From: Pedobacter namyangjuensis
Lineage (GTDB): Bacteria > Bacteroidota > Bacteroidia > Sphingobacteriales > Sphingobacteriaceae
Length of the DNA: 64,000 bases
Direction: 5' to 3'
NCBI RefSeq assembly: GCF_003313325.1
Contig: NZ_QMHQ01000002.1
Coordinates: forward strand, 992,001-1,056,000
The first letter of the stretch is position 1. Each line of letters starts with the position of its first letter. Made by a program: the position numbers and the translations under genes. Shown here piece after piece: positions 35,592-43,508 of this stretch. Below the pieces are notes generated by a model, which saw nothing but the letters and a program-made list of their open reading frames with translations, was not told the DNA's origin and ran no database searches.

Positions 35592-36413
35592 ATGAAATCA
35601 ATTATATTATCCCTGTTAATTCTTATTTTGATAAACAGTGCATTCGCCCAAAAAGCAACACCTGTAATAGCGAGAGTTACTTACGTGTACGCCAACCGAA
35701 ATGACACTTTAAAAAACGGAAAAACAAAAACAGAAAACATGATGCTTTTTTTAGGGAAGGACGCATCGTTATATGTTAGTTACAGCAAAATCAGAGCTGC
35801 AATTAATCTAGATCAAAAAGTTAGATCTATGATGAACAATACGCATAAAACCACTATAAGTCTAGATGTTAGCGCTTTAGATCAAGCCAACCAGGCTAGC
35901 TACTTCGCTTATCCGGCAGAAAATAAATACTACACGAAAGAAACCGTAGATGCGCAGGATTATTTAATTGAAGAACCAGATCCAAATATAGAATGGAAAA
36001 TCACAAAAGACACCTTAAGTTTTTCGGGCATAAACTGTCAAAAAGCTATTGGTTCTTTTGAAAACAAGAATTGGATTGCGTGGTTTGCTCCCAGCCTTCC
36101 TTTTTCAAGTGGTCCTTATAAATTCCACAATCTTCCGGGTTTGGTTATAGAGGCCTACGATGAAGACAAAAGAATTAGCTATAGTTTCGGCGGTATAGAT
36201 AATGCTAAAGAAAATGCAGTTAAAAGGCTAGTAGATGTTACAAAGAAAATGACCGCTGAACCGGGCGATGTAAATCCTGTCGATTTAATGATGGGAACAG
36301 ATGTGGCTAATGCATATTTCGAAAATATAATAAAGCTACCTTACAGCACAGTTAAAACCACTAAAGAGAACTTAATTAAGTTTAAATCATCTTTAAAAGA
36401 AGCTGAAAATTAA
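35592..36413 (+). CDS. GLPGLI family protein, second copy
   Basis: A 273-residue secreted paralog with a signal peptide ending SAFAQ. It is the most divergent of the three: it reads PYKFHNLPGLVIEAYDED at the naming motif (NLPGLV instead of GLPGLI) and has CQKAIGSF upstream. It keeps the same layout of an N-terminal 'aRVtY.y..rndT' strand and a central NWIAWFAPSLPFSSGP block. No TACGA-type operator was found before it, so it may rely on read-through from the first copy or on its own promoter. Confidence 0.88.
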   Translation: MKSIILSLLILILINSAFAQKATPVIARVTYVYANRNDTLKNGKTKTENMMLFLGKDASLYVSYSKIRAAINLDQKVRSMMNNTHKTTISLDVSALDQANQASYFAYPAENKYYTKETVDAQDYLIEEPDPNIEWKITKDTLSFSGINCQKAIGSFENKNWIAWFAPSLPFSSGPYKFHNLPGLVIEAYDEDKRISYSFGGIDNAKENAVKRLVDVTKKMTAEPGDVNPVDLMMGTDVANAYFENIIKLPYSTVKTTKENLIKFKSSLKEAEN

Positions 36414-36458
36414 TAGTGTAAATTATTAAGTTAAAATTTGTTAAATCATTTTACTTAT

Positions 36459-36482
36459 TACGAAATAATCGTAGATTTACGA
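36459..36482 (+). promoter_or_regulatory. Putative BlaI operator upstream of the third GLPGLI gene
   Basis: TACGA-AATAA-TCGTA-GATT-TACGA: three perfect half-sites, ending 20 bp before the ATG at 36503. The core TCGTAGATTTACG is identical to the site at 34550. Confidence 0.72.
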
Positions 36483-36502
36483 AACAATTAAAACAAACAA
36501 TT

Positions 36503-37459
36503 ATGAAAAAACTCTTTTTTAGCATTATCGCCCTTGGTATTACAAGCTTAACTTTTGCACAGAATACAGACAAAGCATTAGCCCGAGTTAGATATAGCTT
36601 TACCCATATTCAAGATACTACCCAAAAAGATAAACCACATAAAGAAAACATGTTGCTGGTTATCGGCAAAAACGCATCGGTTTATACTAGCTATGATAAA
36701 ATTAATCAGGAGTTGCAAATGAAAAAAAAGCTGGCAGAACAATTAAAAGAGCAAGCTGGCAGTGGAAACATGAGCATAAAAATTGATAAAACCGATAGTA
36801 AAACTACTACACCGCTTGATTACTTTTTTTTCGCTAAAGAAAATAAGTTCATTACCAAGGAACGTGTTTTTAACAACTATTTAATTGAAGAAACCGCACC
36901 AACCATAAATTGGAAAATAACGAAAGACACGGCTAGTTTCTCTGGCGTAAAATGCCAAAAAGCAACAGCCTACTTTAAAGGACGAAACTGGATTGCTTGG
37001 TATGCGCCAGAAATGCCGTTTCAAAGCGGTCCTTGGAAATTAAATGGTTTGCCAGGATTAATTATAGAAGCCTACGACGATAAAAAAGAAGTTCAGTTTA
37101 CTTTTGCGGGGATAGATAACGTAGAAGAAGTTGCGCAAACAAAAGACGACGAACTTAAAGTTTCATCGCCAAATGGTGGTCTAAATATGGTAAATATAAT
37201 TGGTATGGATAGCGGAAACAGTTATTTAGGTCCTGAAATTAAATTACCTGCAGACGCTATCAAAACCAGCAGAAAAGAAATAGATAAATTAAAAGAAGCA
37301 AGAGCCAAAGATCCACAAGGCTTTATGCAGGCGCAAATGGCAGCAAGCGGTATGAATGTTAAGTTTGCTCAAGGCACATCTATCCGCCCGGCTACTGCAT
37401 CATTCAGCGCAAATAAAATTGAATTAAACAACCCTATTGAGCTACCTGAAACAAAATGA
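36503..37459 (+). CDS. GLPGLI family protein, third copy
   Basis: A 318-residue secreted protein with a signal peptide ending TFAQ. The centre has CQKATAYF, NWIAWYAPEMPF and the NGLPGLIIEAYDD motif. It is longer than the first copy because of a Lys/Glu-rich helical insert near residues 75-95 and a longer C-terminal arm. Both copies end with 'NNPIELPE'. Its last four bases overlap the start of the outer-membrane receptor gene (ATGA), so the two are translationally coupled and probably work together. Confidence 0.9.
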   Translation: MKKLFFSIIALGITSLTFAQNTDKALARVRYSFTHIQDTTQKDKPHKENMLLVIGKNASVYTSYDKINQELQMKKKLAEQLKEQAGSGNMSIKIDKTDSKTTTPLDYFFFAKENKFITKERVFNNYLIEETAPTINWKITKDTASFSGVKCQKATAYFKGRNWIAWYAPEMPFQSGPWKLNGLPGLIIEAYDDKKEVQFTFAGIDNVEEVAQTKDDELKVSSPNGGLNMVNIIGMDSGNSYLGPEIKLPADAIKTSRKEIDKLKEARAKDPQGFMQAQMAASGMNVKFAQGTSIRPATASFSANKIELNNPIELPETK

Positions 37460-40116
37460 AAAGTCATTTAATTACAGTTATATTTATGCTCTTTGGCTGT
37501 TATTTTTCCGCCTCTGCGCAACAACAAATTAAAGGGAAAGTAAAAGATATTAAAGGAGCTCCTATCGTTTCGGTAAATATCAACCTAAAAGATAAAGAAG
37601 GTAGCATTTTAAGCTTCACCAGAACTAATGACAAAGGCGAATTTAGTTTGAGTGCGCCTGCAGATGCAAAAGACCTTATCATTGAAGCAACCACCATTGG
37701 CTTCGAAAAGAAGATTATCCAAATTACAGAGCTTAACAAAAGCTACGATATTAGTTTAAAGGAAAGCGAAATTAACCTTAAAACTGTTGAGGTTAAAAAC
37801 AGACCTCAATTAACTACAAATGGCGATACACTTAATTATAAAACTAGCGATTTTGCCGACAAGCAGGACCGAACTATAGGCGATGTAATTAAAAAAATGC
37901 CAGGAATGGAAGTGGCCGACAATGGAAAAATAAGCTATAACGGCAAAGGCATTTCAAATCTTTATATGGGAGGCGATAATCTTTTAGATGATAAGTATAG
38001 CCTTGGCACAAAAATACCGCATGGCGCAGTAGATAAGGTTCAGGTAATTGAAAACGACCAACCTATCAAAATGCTTCGCAAAAACAACATGAGCGAAGAT
38101 GTAGCCCTAAACCTTGTTTTTAAAGACGAGGCTAAACTAAAAGTGATGGGCGAAATTATGGCCGGACTAGGCGCTCCAGAGCGTTTTGATGGAAACGTGA
38201 ATACCATGCTGTTTAAAGACAAGGTTAAGTTTATCAATAACATAAAGGGCAACAACATCGGGATTGATCCGGGTAACGATTTAACTAGCTTTAACATGGC
38301 CGATTACGAGCGGAGATTAGGCAATGAGAGACCTGGCAACCTGCTATCTGCTGGTGCAGCGGGCGTTCCTACCTTACCGCAGTCTAGAACTTTATTTAAC
38401 AAAGCGGGATTGATTAACTTAAACAATCTGTATAAAATTAGTAGCGATTTACAAGTTAAAGCAAACGTTTCTTATTTATACGATCAACGAGACCAAGTAT
38501 ATAACAAGTTTTCTGAAACTTATTTACCCAACCAAACTATACGTTATAGCGAGGTACAAGAGAATGCTATTAATCCGCAACGTTTAAAAGCTAATTTCAA
38601 CGTAAATAATAACGCTGAAAAGCATTATTTAAATAATTCATTGGCCTTAGATTATGCGCCTTACTCAACGAACTCTAGCGTAACCATAAACGGCATCGGC
38701 GCCTTTCAGTCGCTTAGCCAGAAAACGTTTGACATTAGTAACGAATTTAATTACCGTAAGAAAATAAAATCAGGCAATACGATAAATTTTTACTCGGTTT
38801 TAAATCGTACTACACAACCCGAGTTGCTAAACATTAGACCAGGGTTAAATGAAGATATACTGAACAATGGTGTTCCTTATGCAGGTTTAGATCAGTTTGT
38901 AAAGTTGCCAACCCTGTATACACATAATTACATGAGCTTCGGTTTTACAAAAAACAAGTTTATGCACAGCTACAAAACTGGTTTCAGTTTACAAAACCAA
39001 CAATTGAACACCGAACTTTTTAGCGTGCAAAACGACCAAACAACATCAATTGTATCTCCAGATATGATTAACGATTTGAACTGGGATAAATCAAAAGTAT
39101 ACGCAGATGCTACCTACGAGTACAGTGGCGAAAAACTAAGAGCTACGTTAAGCTTGCCTTTCAGCTATAATAACATTAGCTATAACGACGCTACAAAATC
39201 GCTAGACAACAGCTTAAACCGTTTCTTCTTAAATCCTGCATTTAACCTTAAATATCAATCAGGAATTGAGAATTATGTAACTGCCAACTACGCTTTCAGA
39301 AACAGTTTGGGAAGTTTGGATGACGTATACCAGGGAACGGTTTTAAAAAATTACAGATCGCTTTTTGCTAACGATGCGCCGATATCGGAAAGCAAATCGC
39401 ATAGTGCGGGTGTAGGTTTTAATTTTCGCAAAGCGATGCAGATGTTTTTCTTTAATGTTTCTGCCTCGTACAGTAAAACTACCTTGAACACCATATCTTC
39501 TTACACTTTAACCAACAACATACAGCAAAGAGTAGTGTTACCTATGGCAAATGATATGGAAAGCCTATCACTTAATGCAAATACAAGCAAATATTTATTT
39601 AAACTTAAAAGTACGGTTAGTGCCGGCATAGCCTTTTCTCAAACAAAATTTGAGCAATTGCAAAATAACGATTTGTTACCTTTTACGGCACAAACACTTA
39701 CTTATAAAGCAGGTATAGAAACTAAAATTACCAAATTTATTAACTGGTCTTACAATGCCAACTTAGCCGTTACCGATAACAAAACTACCGGAGCAAATGC
39801 GATATCTACTCAATTTCAGCAATTAAGGCAACAGTCGTCTGTTACAGCAACAGTGTTTAACAGGGTGTTTTTAACCTTAGCAGGAGAACATATTCACACG
39901 CACCAAGCTAGTCAAAACAACCTTAACTATTTGTTTGCCGATTTTAATGCAAGATATAAGTTTGTTAAGCTTAAAACAGATTTACAATTTGGCATTACCA
40001 ACTTGGCAAATGTACAAAAGTTCGAGGCAGTTAATCTAACAGCAAACGCTTTAACCTCTGGCACTTATTACATACCTGGCCGAGTTGCAATGTTAAGAGC
40101 AACATTCAATTTTTAA
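37456..40116 (+). CDS. TonB-dependent receptor-like outer-membrane protein
   Basis: This 886-residue protein has a signal peptide ending SASAQ. Residues about 23-110 form a carboxypeptidase-regulatory-like domain (QIKGKVKDIKGAPIVSVNINL). A plug-like domain follows with TIGDVIKKMPGMEVADNGKI and VDKVQVIENDQP, then a long beta-rich region of alternating aromatic strands ending in a terminal Phe (RATFNF), an outer-membrane insertion signal. It belongs to the outer-membrane beta-barrel group that accompanies GLPGLI proteins. The cargo is unknown. It is coupled by a 4-bp overlap to the third GLPGLI gene and followed by a terminator at 40286. Confidence 0.9.
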   Translation: MKSHLITVIFMLFGCYFSASAQQQIKGKVKDIKGAPIVSVNINLKDKEGSILSFTRTNDKGEFSLSAPADAKDLIIEATTIGFEKKIIQITELNKSYDISLKESEINLKTVEVKNRPQLTTNGDTLNYKTSDFADKQDRTIGDVIKKMPGMEVADNGKISYNGKGISNLYMGGDNLLDDKYSLGTKIPHGAVDKVQVIENDQPIKMLRKNNMSEDVALNLVFKDEAKLKVMGEIMAGLGAPERFDGNVNTMLFKDKVKFINNIKGNNIGIDPGNDLTSFNMADYERRLGNERPGNLLSAGAAGVPTLPQSRTLFNKAGLINLNNLYKISSDLQVKANVSYLYDQRDQVYNKFSETYLPNQTIRYSEVQENAINPQRLKANFNVNNNAEKHYLNNSLALDYAPYSTNSSVTINGIGAFQSLSQKTFDISNEFNYRKKIKSGNTINFYSVLNRTTQPELLNIRPGLNEDILNNGVPYAGLDQFVKLPTLYTHNYMSFGFTKNKFMHSYKTGFSLQNQQLNTELFSVQNDQTTSIVSPDMINDLNWDKSKVYADATYEYSGEKLRATLSLPFSYNNISYNDATKSLDNSLNRFFLNPAFNLKYQSGIENYVTANYAFRNSLGSLDDVYQGTVLKNYRSLFANDAPISESKSHSAGVGFNFRKAMQMFFFNVSASYSKTTLNTISSYTLTNNIQQRVVLPMANDMESLSLNANTSKYLFKLKSTVSAGIAFSQTKFEQLQNNDLLPFTAQTLTYKAGIETKITKFINWSYNANLAVTDNKTTGANAISTQFQQLRQQSSVTATVFNRVFLTLAGEHIHTHQASQNNLNYLFADFNARYKFVKLKTDLQFGITNLANVQKFEAVNLTANALTSGTYYIPGRVAMLRATFNF

Positions 40117-40240
40117 ATATGAAGATATGCTGCTGCAAATTGTTTAATGACAAGAAAATCAATAGTACGATAAAGGCTTCCAAAGATTTTACAGTATGTA
40201 AATGCAGTTTAGTAGGAGAAATTAGCCTGGATGGGCGAAA

Positions 40241-40268
40241 TAGTTAATAGTTAATAGTTAATAGTTAA
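40241..40268 (+). repeat. Tandem heptamer, four copies of TAGTTAA
   Basis: Four perfect adjacent copies of TAGTTAA. Low-complexity arrays of this sort are frequent in intergenic DNA of this lineage and may vary in copy number. Confidence 0.85.
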
Positions 40269-40285
40269 TAAACCAAACAATGACG

Positions 40286-40317
40286 AGCCCTTTCTGCAAT
40301 AGCAGTTAGGGCTTTTT
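40286..40317 (+). terminator. Terminator of the GLPGLI-receptor operon
   Basis: AGCCCT pairs with AGGGCT, and CTGC with GCAG inside it, followed by a T run. It lies 170 bp after the receptor stop. Confidence 0.7.
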
Positions 40318-40602
40318 ACTATTGATTAGTACCTGAAAAATCCAAAAGCTTTTAAAATTTGTTACGGTGTTCGATTTAAAGTTTGTTGCTCTTATTCGCG
40401 AAGCAACCGCCCATAAGTTCGAAGCAATGAAAATATGATCTAAAACAATGTTTAGAAATCAAAAGATATGTGATGTCGGATTTCCAAAGGGAATTTTAGA
40501 CAAATAGAACGAGCACCTTAACGGTATTTAAAAGCAGACAGCTAAGCCTAACCATTTAGGACTACTTTCTTTTTATGGGAATGAAGTGATGCTAGGAAAA
40601 AT

Positions 40603-42063
40603 CTAGTCCTTTTTACGACCGACAACGGTAATAGTGCCTGCTCCTGTTGATGTACCTTTTACAATATTTATAGACTCAATTTGGTTTGCATCCAATTTAC
40701 TAAATTCATCAAGATAAATCTGTTTGCCTTCAAAAACGAATTTTACATTTTTTAAAGAAGCTACACTGTCAGCTTTAGCCTTTGTAGGATAACCTCTAAC
40801 AACAACATTGCTTATAGTAGTTATTTTGTTTGGCATAGCCTCAGCTTTATAACCAAAATTCATCTTTACTGATGCCGTTCCTTTTTTAGTTATTAAGGTA
40901 TCTTTATAAAGTGCCACACCAGTAACACGGCCTTTTAATCTAGAAAGAATCTCGTCTCCTGTAGAAGCTTCTTCGCCACGTTTTACTAAAACTAATACGG
41001 TAGTGTCTCTTTTTATATCAAGAGTTGGTAAAGTTTGGCTAACATTATCTTGCTCCGGCTGCTTAGGAACACTATTCCTCGAAACTTTTTTATTTATTTT
41101 CTTCTTAGCAGGTATTACTACAATTTCCTCAGAAGGATTATCGTTATTTTCAACTACACTCGACACTAATCTATTTATTGGTGCAAATCCTTCTTTAATC
41201 TCTTTTTTAGATACCGTAAACGCTAAAGTCGTTAACAACAAAACGGGCAATACGAACAAATACCTACTTAAAGTTAATTTAGACGAACGCTTACTGTTCA
41301 TCATTTTAATACGTTTTTTTAAGTCGGATAGGTTAAAATTATTTACAATCTCTACCGCTGGCGTTAAGTTGCCAACATCTAACAAGCTGTATTGATAAAC
41401 CTTTCTATCAACTCCTTTATTTAATATCTTCTGATCGGTTATAAACTCCAGATTTTCTTTTACAGCCTTTTTCATCAGCCATACACCCGGATTAAACCAA
41501 TAAAAAACTACACTTAGCTCTGCTAAAATAATATCTAAGGAATGCCATTGTTTTACATGTACATTCTCATGTGCCAAAATGGTATCTAGCTCGGTTTTTT
41601 TGTGTAATGCCGGATTGATATAAACCGTTTGCCAAAAAGAAAATGGAGAAACCGGCTCATCTAAAATCCTAACTTGATGATTGGCTACATAACCTGGTTT
41701 AGATTTTCTGTGCATTTTGTACAAAGACACAAATTGTACAATTAACCTAAATGCCATAAAAGCTACGCCTAGATAAAAAACCACCATTATGACTTGCCAA
41801 TTAATAGCGATAAAATCCGACGGTACCATCTCGCTAACTTTTTGGTTTAACTGTGGTACAAAGGCAACGGCTTCATTTTTCTGATTTAAAAAGAAATCAG
41901 TAAGGTCTATGAAAGGATAAATTGTAGCAAAAAGTATCCCAAAGGCTAAAAAAAAACGGTTAAGCGTATAAAAAGTTAGCCTTCGTAAAACAAGATAATA
42001 GGTTGCGCCAAAAAGCAACAACACAATATTTATTTTCAGCAATACGACAAAAAAATCTGGCAT
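40603..42063 (-). CDS. M56-family (BlaR1/MecR1-like) membrane sensor protease
   Basis: A 486-residue membrane metalloprotease related to BlaR1. Helices lie at about residues 5-25, 35-58 and 92-112. The zinc site HENVH (His165-His169) sits in AHENVHVKQWH, with a further helix near 270-285. The periplasmic part carries no penicillin-binding sensor domain. The C-terminus (about 400-486) instead resembles a TonB-type plug segment, with LDANQIESINIVKG. In BlaR1 systems the protease inactivates the BlaI repressor. blaI lies 1 bp upstream, so the pair is intact. Confidence 0.9.
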   Translation of the reverse strand: MPDFFVVLLKINIVLLLFGATYYLVLRRLTFYTLNRFFLAFGILFATIYPFIDLTDFFLNQKNEAVAFVPQLNQKVSEMVPSDFIAINWQVIMVVFYLGVAFMAFRLIVQFVSLYKMHRKSKPGYVANHQVRILDEPVSPFSFWQTVYINPALHKKTELDTILAHENVHVKQWHSLDIILAELSVVFYWFNPGVWLMKKAVKENLEFITDQKILNKGVDRKVYQYSLLDVGNLTPAVEIVNNFNLSDLKKRIKMMNSKRSSKLTLSRYLFVLPVLLLTTLAFTVSKKEIKEGFAPINRLVSSVVENNDNPSEEIVVIPAKKKINKKVSRNSVPKQPEQDNVSQTLPTLDIKRDTTVLVLVKRGEEASTGDEILSRLKGRVTGVALYKDTLITKKGTASVKMNFGYKAEAMPNKITTISNVVVRGYPTKAKADSVASLKNVKFVFEGKQIYLDEFSKLDANQIESINIVKGTSTGAGTITVVGRKKD

Positions 42064-42064
42064 A

Positions 42065-42430
42065 TCATTTCTTTTCAGGGTTTTCGATCAAGTTGATTAT
42101 CTCTTTCAATTCATCCGCACTTATCTTTTTATCCTTAGCAAAAAATGCTACTAACTCTTTGTATGAACTCTGGAAATAGTTATTTACAAAACCACTCATG
42201 AAGCGCTTTTTATAAGCTTCTTCCTTTACCTTGGCACTATATCTATTTGCGTTGGCATAACGTTCGCTTTTAAGAAAACCTTTACGTTCAAGGTTTTTTA
42301 TGGTAGATGCCAAGGTGGTATAAACCGGCTTAGGCTCTGGCATGGCGTCCATAAAATCTTTTATAAAACCAGCACCAACTTGCCAAACCGCAAGCATTGC
42401 CTCTTCTTCTTGTTGTGTTAACTTCTCCAT
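42065..42430 (-). CDS. BlaI/MecI/CopY-family transcriptional repressor
   Basis: A 121-residue winged-helix repressor. The 'LTQQEEEAMLAVW' opening, the 'PKPVYTTLASTIKNLERKGFL' recognition region and the C-terminal dimerisation helix (NNYFQSSYKELVAFFAK) match the Penicillinase_R family. Such proteins bind dyad operators and are cleaved after signalling by an M56 partner, encoded here 1 bp downstream. A TACGA-type three-half-site motif lies only 4 bp before its start codon, which suggests autorepression. The same motif precedes two GLPGLI genes in this window. Confidence 0.94.
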   Translation of the reverse strand: MEKLTQQEEEAMLAVWQVGAGFIKDFMDAMPEPKPVYTTLASTIKNLERKGFLKSERYANANRYSAKVKEEAYKKRFMSGFVNNYFQSSYKELVAFFAKDKKISADELKEIINLIENPEKK

Positions 42431-42434
42431 TTAT

Positions 42435-42458
42435 TACGAATATATCGTAAACATACGA
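42435..42458 (-). promoter_or_regulatory. Putative autoregulatory BlaI operator
   Basis: On the plus strand TACGA-ATATA-TCGTA-AACA-TACGA: three perfect half-sites, 4 bp from the blaI start codon. It has the same spacing as the sites at 34550 and 36459. Confidence 0.75.
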
Positions 42459-42497
42459 AATTAAAACAATTAAAGCTACTAAAGTTTCAAGATTTTA

Positions 42498-43001
42498 TTA
42501 GCGGGTAAATCTACTTTCCACCTCTTCTATCGTCTGTGATATAAGCTGTTGCACTTCTTTAGCTTTTGCTTTGAACTCTTGGTTTTCATCGTAATCTGTA
42601 TAATAAATTACTGTCTTGCGATTTTTGCCATACACCAGCTCAAATTCATAACGTAACACACTATTAGATGCTGCACTTTTATTTTTTATAACTGCGGGCA
42701 AACTCCAAAAACCAATTTCGTTAAGTTTGTTGTGGATGTAAATGATATTATTTGAACGTAATTTTACGTTGGTTTTAATTAAAGAATCTTTCGCGTTAAG
42801 ATACTGGTAGTTGCCAGTTTTAGCGTCATAAACGTTTTCCAGTGTGTCGCCTGTACCCCATTTATAGGTTAGGTTATCAAAATCTACCACCTGGTATGGA
42901 CCTTGCTTAAGCCTTAAAAAATAATAACCAACAATAGCTACCAATAAAATGACAACTATAGTCGCTATTAACGAAAGGTTTTTCTTTAGAGCTATAGCCA
43001 T
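42498..43001 (-). CDS. Hypothetical single-helix membrane protein, paralog 2
   Basis: A 167-residue protein with an N-terminal membrane helix (about residues 10-31) and a mixed alpha/beta extracytoplasmic part. It shares with the gene upstream the segments 'f.nLtYKWG...lENvYd..tG.Y.YLN.KDSLI' and 'GFW.LP.v', so they are tandem paralogs. I do not recognise a named family. It starts 1 bp after that gene, which itself follows the symporter gene by 2 bp, so all three form one transcript. An accessory role for the transporter is possible. Confidence 0.7.
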   Translation of the reverse strand: MAIALKKNLSLIATIVVILLVAIVGYYFLRLKQGPYQVVDFDNLTYKWGTGDTLENVYDAKTGNYQYLNAKDSLIKTNVKLRSNNIIYIHNKLNEIGFWSLPAVIKNKSAASNSVLRYEFELVYGKNRKTVIYYTDYDENQEFKAKAKEVQQLISQTIEEVESRFTR

Positions 43002-43002
43002 T

Positions 43003-43506
43003 TTAGTTTTTTGTTCTGGCTTCTACATCGGTAATACGTTGCTCTATTACCTTTTGCATTTTTCCAATTGCAGCCTTCATCCTAACGTTGCCGTTAAAGC
43101 TAGGGAAGTATGTTACTTGTTTAGATTTTTTCTCGTAGTTGAATTTTATGAAATAACGTAAGGCTTTTTTATTTTCCAAATCAGCTTCGCCGTTGGCAAC
43201 AACATCTGGCAAATTCCAAAAACCTTGCACATCAGCATTCTCATCTAAAAATTTCTGATCGGCCTCCGTTAGCTTAATGTTTTTAACAATTAACGAATCT
43301 TTATCGTTTAAATATTTGTATTCGCCTGTGGCAGAATTATAGGTATTTTCTAAGCCTGCATCGCCCCATTTATATTCTAAAGAAACAAATTCCTTGGCTT
43401 TAAAAGGTGCATTTCTAATTATCGGCGCATAGTATATGGTTGCGTAAATTAAAAATGGAATAATTACCGTTGACGCTAAAAATATTTTCTTTCCTCTACT
43501 TGTCAT
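43003..43506 (-). CDS. Hypothetical single-helix membrane protein, paralog 1
   Basis: A 167-residue protein, the same length as its downstream paralog, with a membrane helix at residues 9-26. A soluble domain contains LEYKWGDAGLENTYNSATGEY, KDSLIVK and VQGFWNLPDVV. It has no cysteines and no catalytic motif. The family is unknown to me. Its tight placement (2 bp after the symporter stop, 1 bp before its paralog) is the main clue to a shared role. Confidence 0.7.
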   Translation of the reverse strand: MTSRGKKIFLASTVIIPFLIYATIYYAPIIRNAPFKAKEFVSLEYKWGDAGLENTYNSATGEYKYLNDKDSLIVKNIKLTEADQKFLDENADVQGFWNLPDVVANGEADLENKKALRYFIKFNYEKKSKQVTYFPSFNGNVRMKAAIGKMQKVIEQRITDVEARTKN

Positions 43507-43508
43507 TA

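Larger units (their letters stand above)
40117..40602. other. Gene-free stretch after the receptor gene
   Basis: It contains the tandem heptamer at 40241 and the terminator at 40286. A 42-codon cysteine-rich frame from 40119 is noted separately. I see nothing else convincing. Confidence 0.6.
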
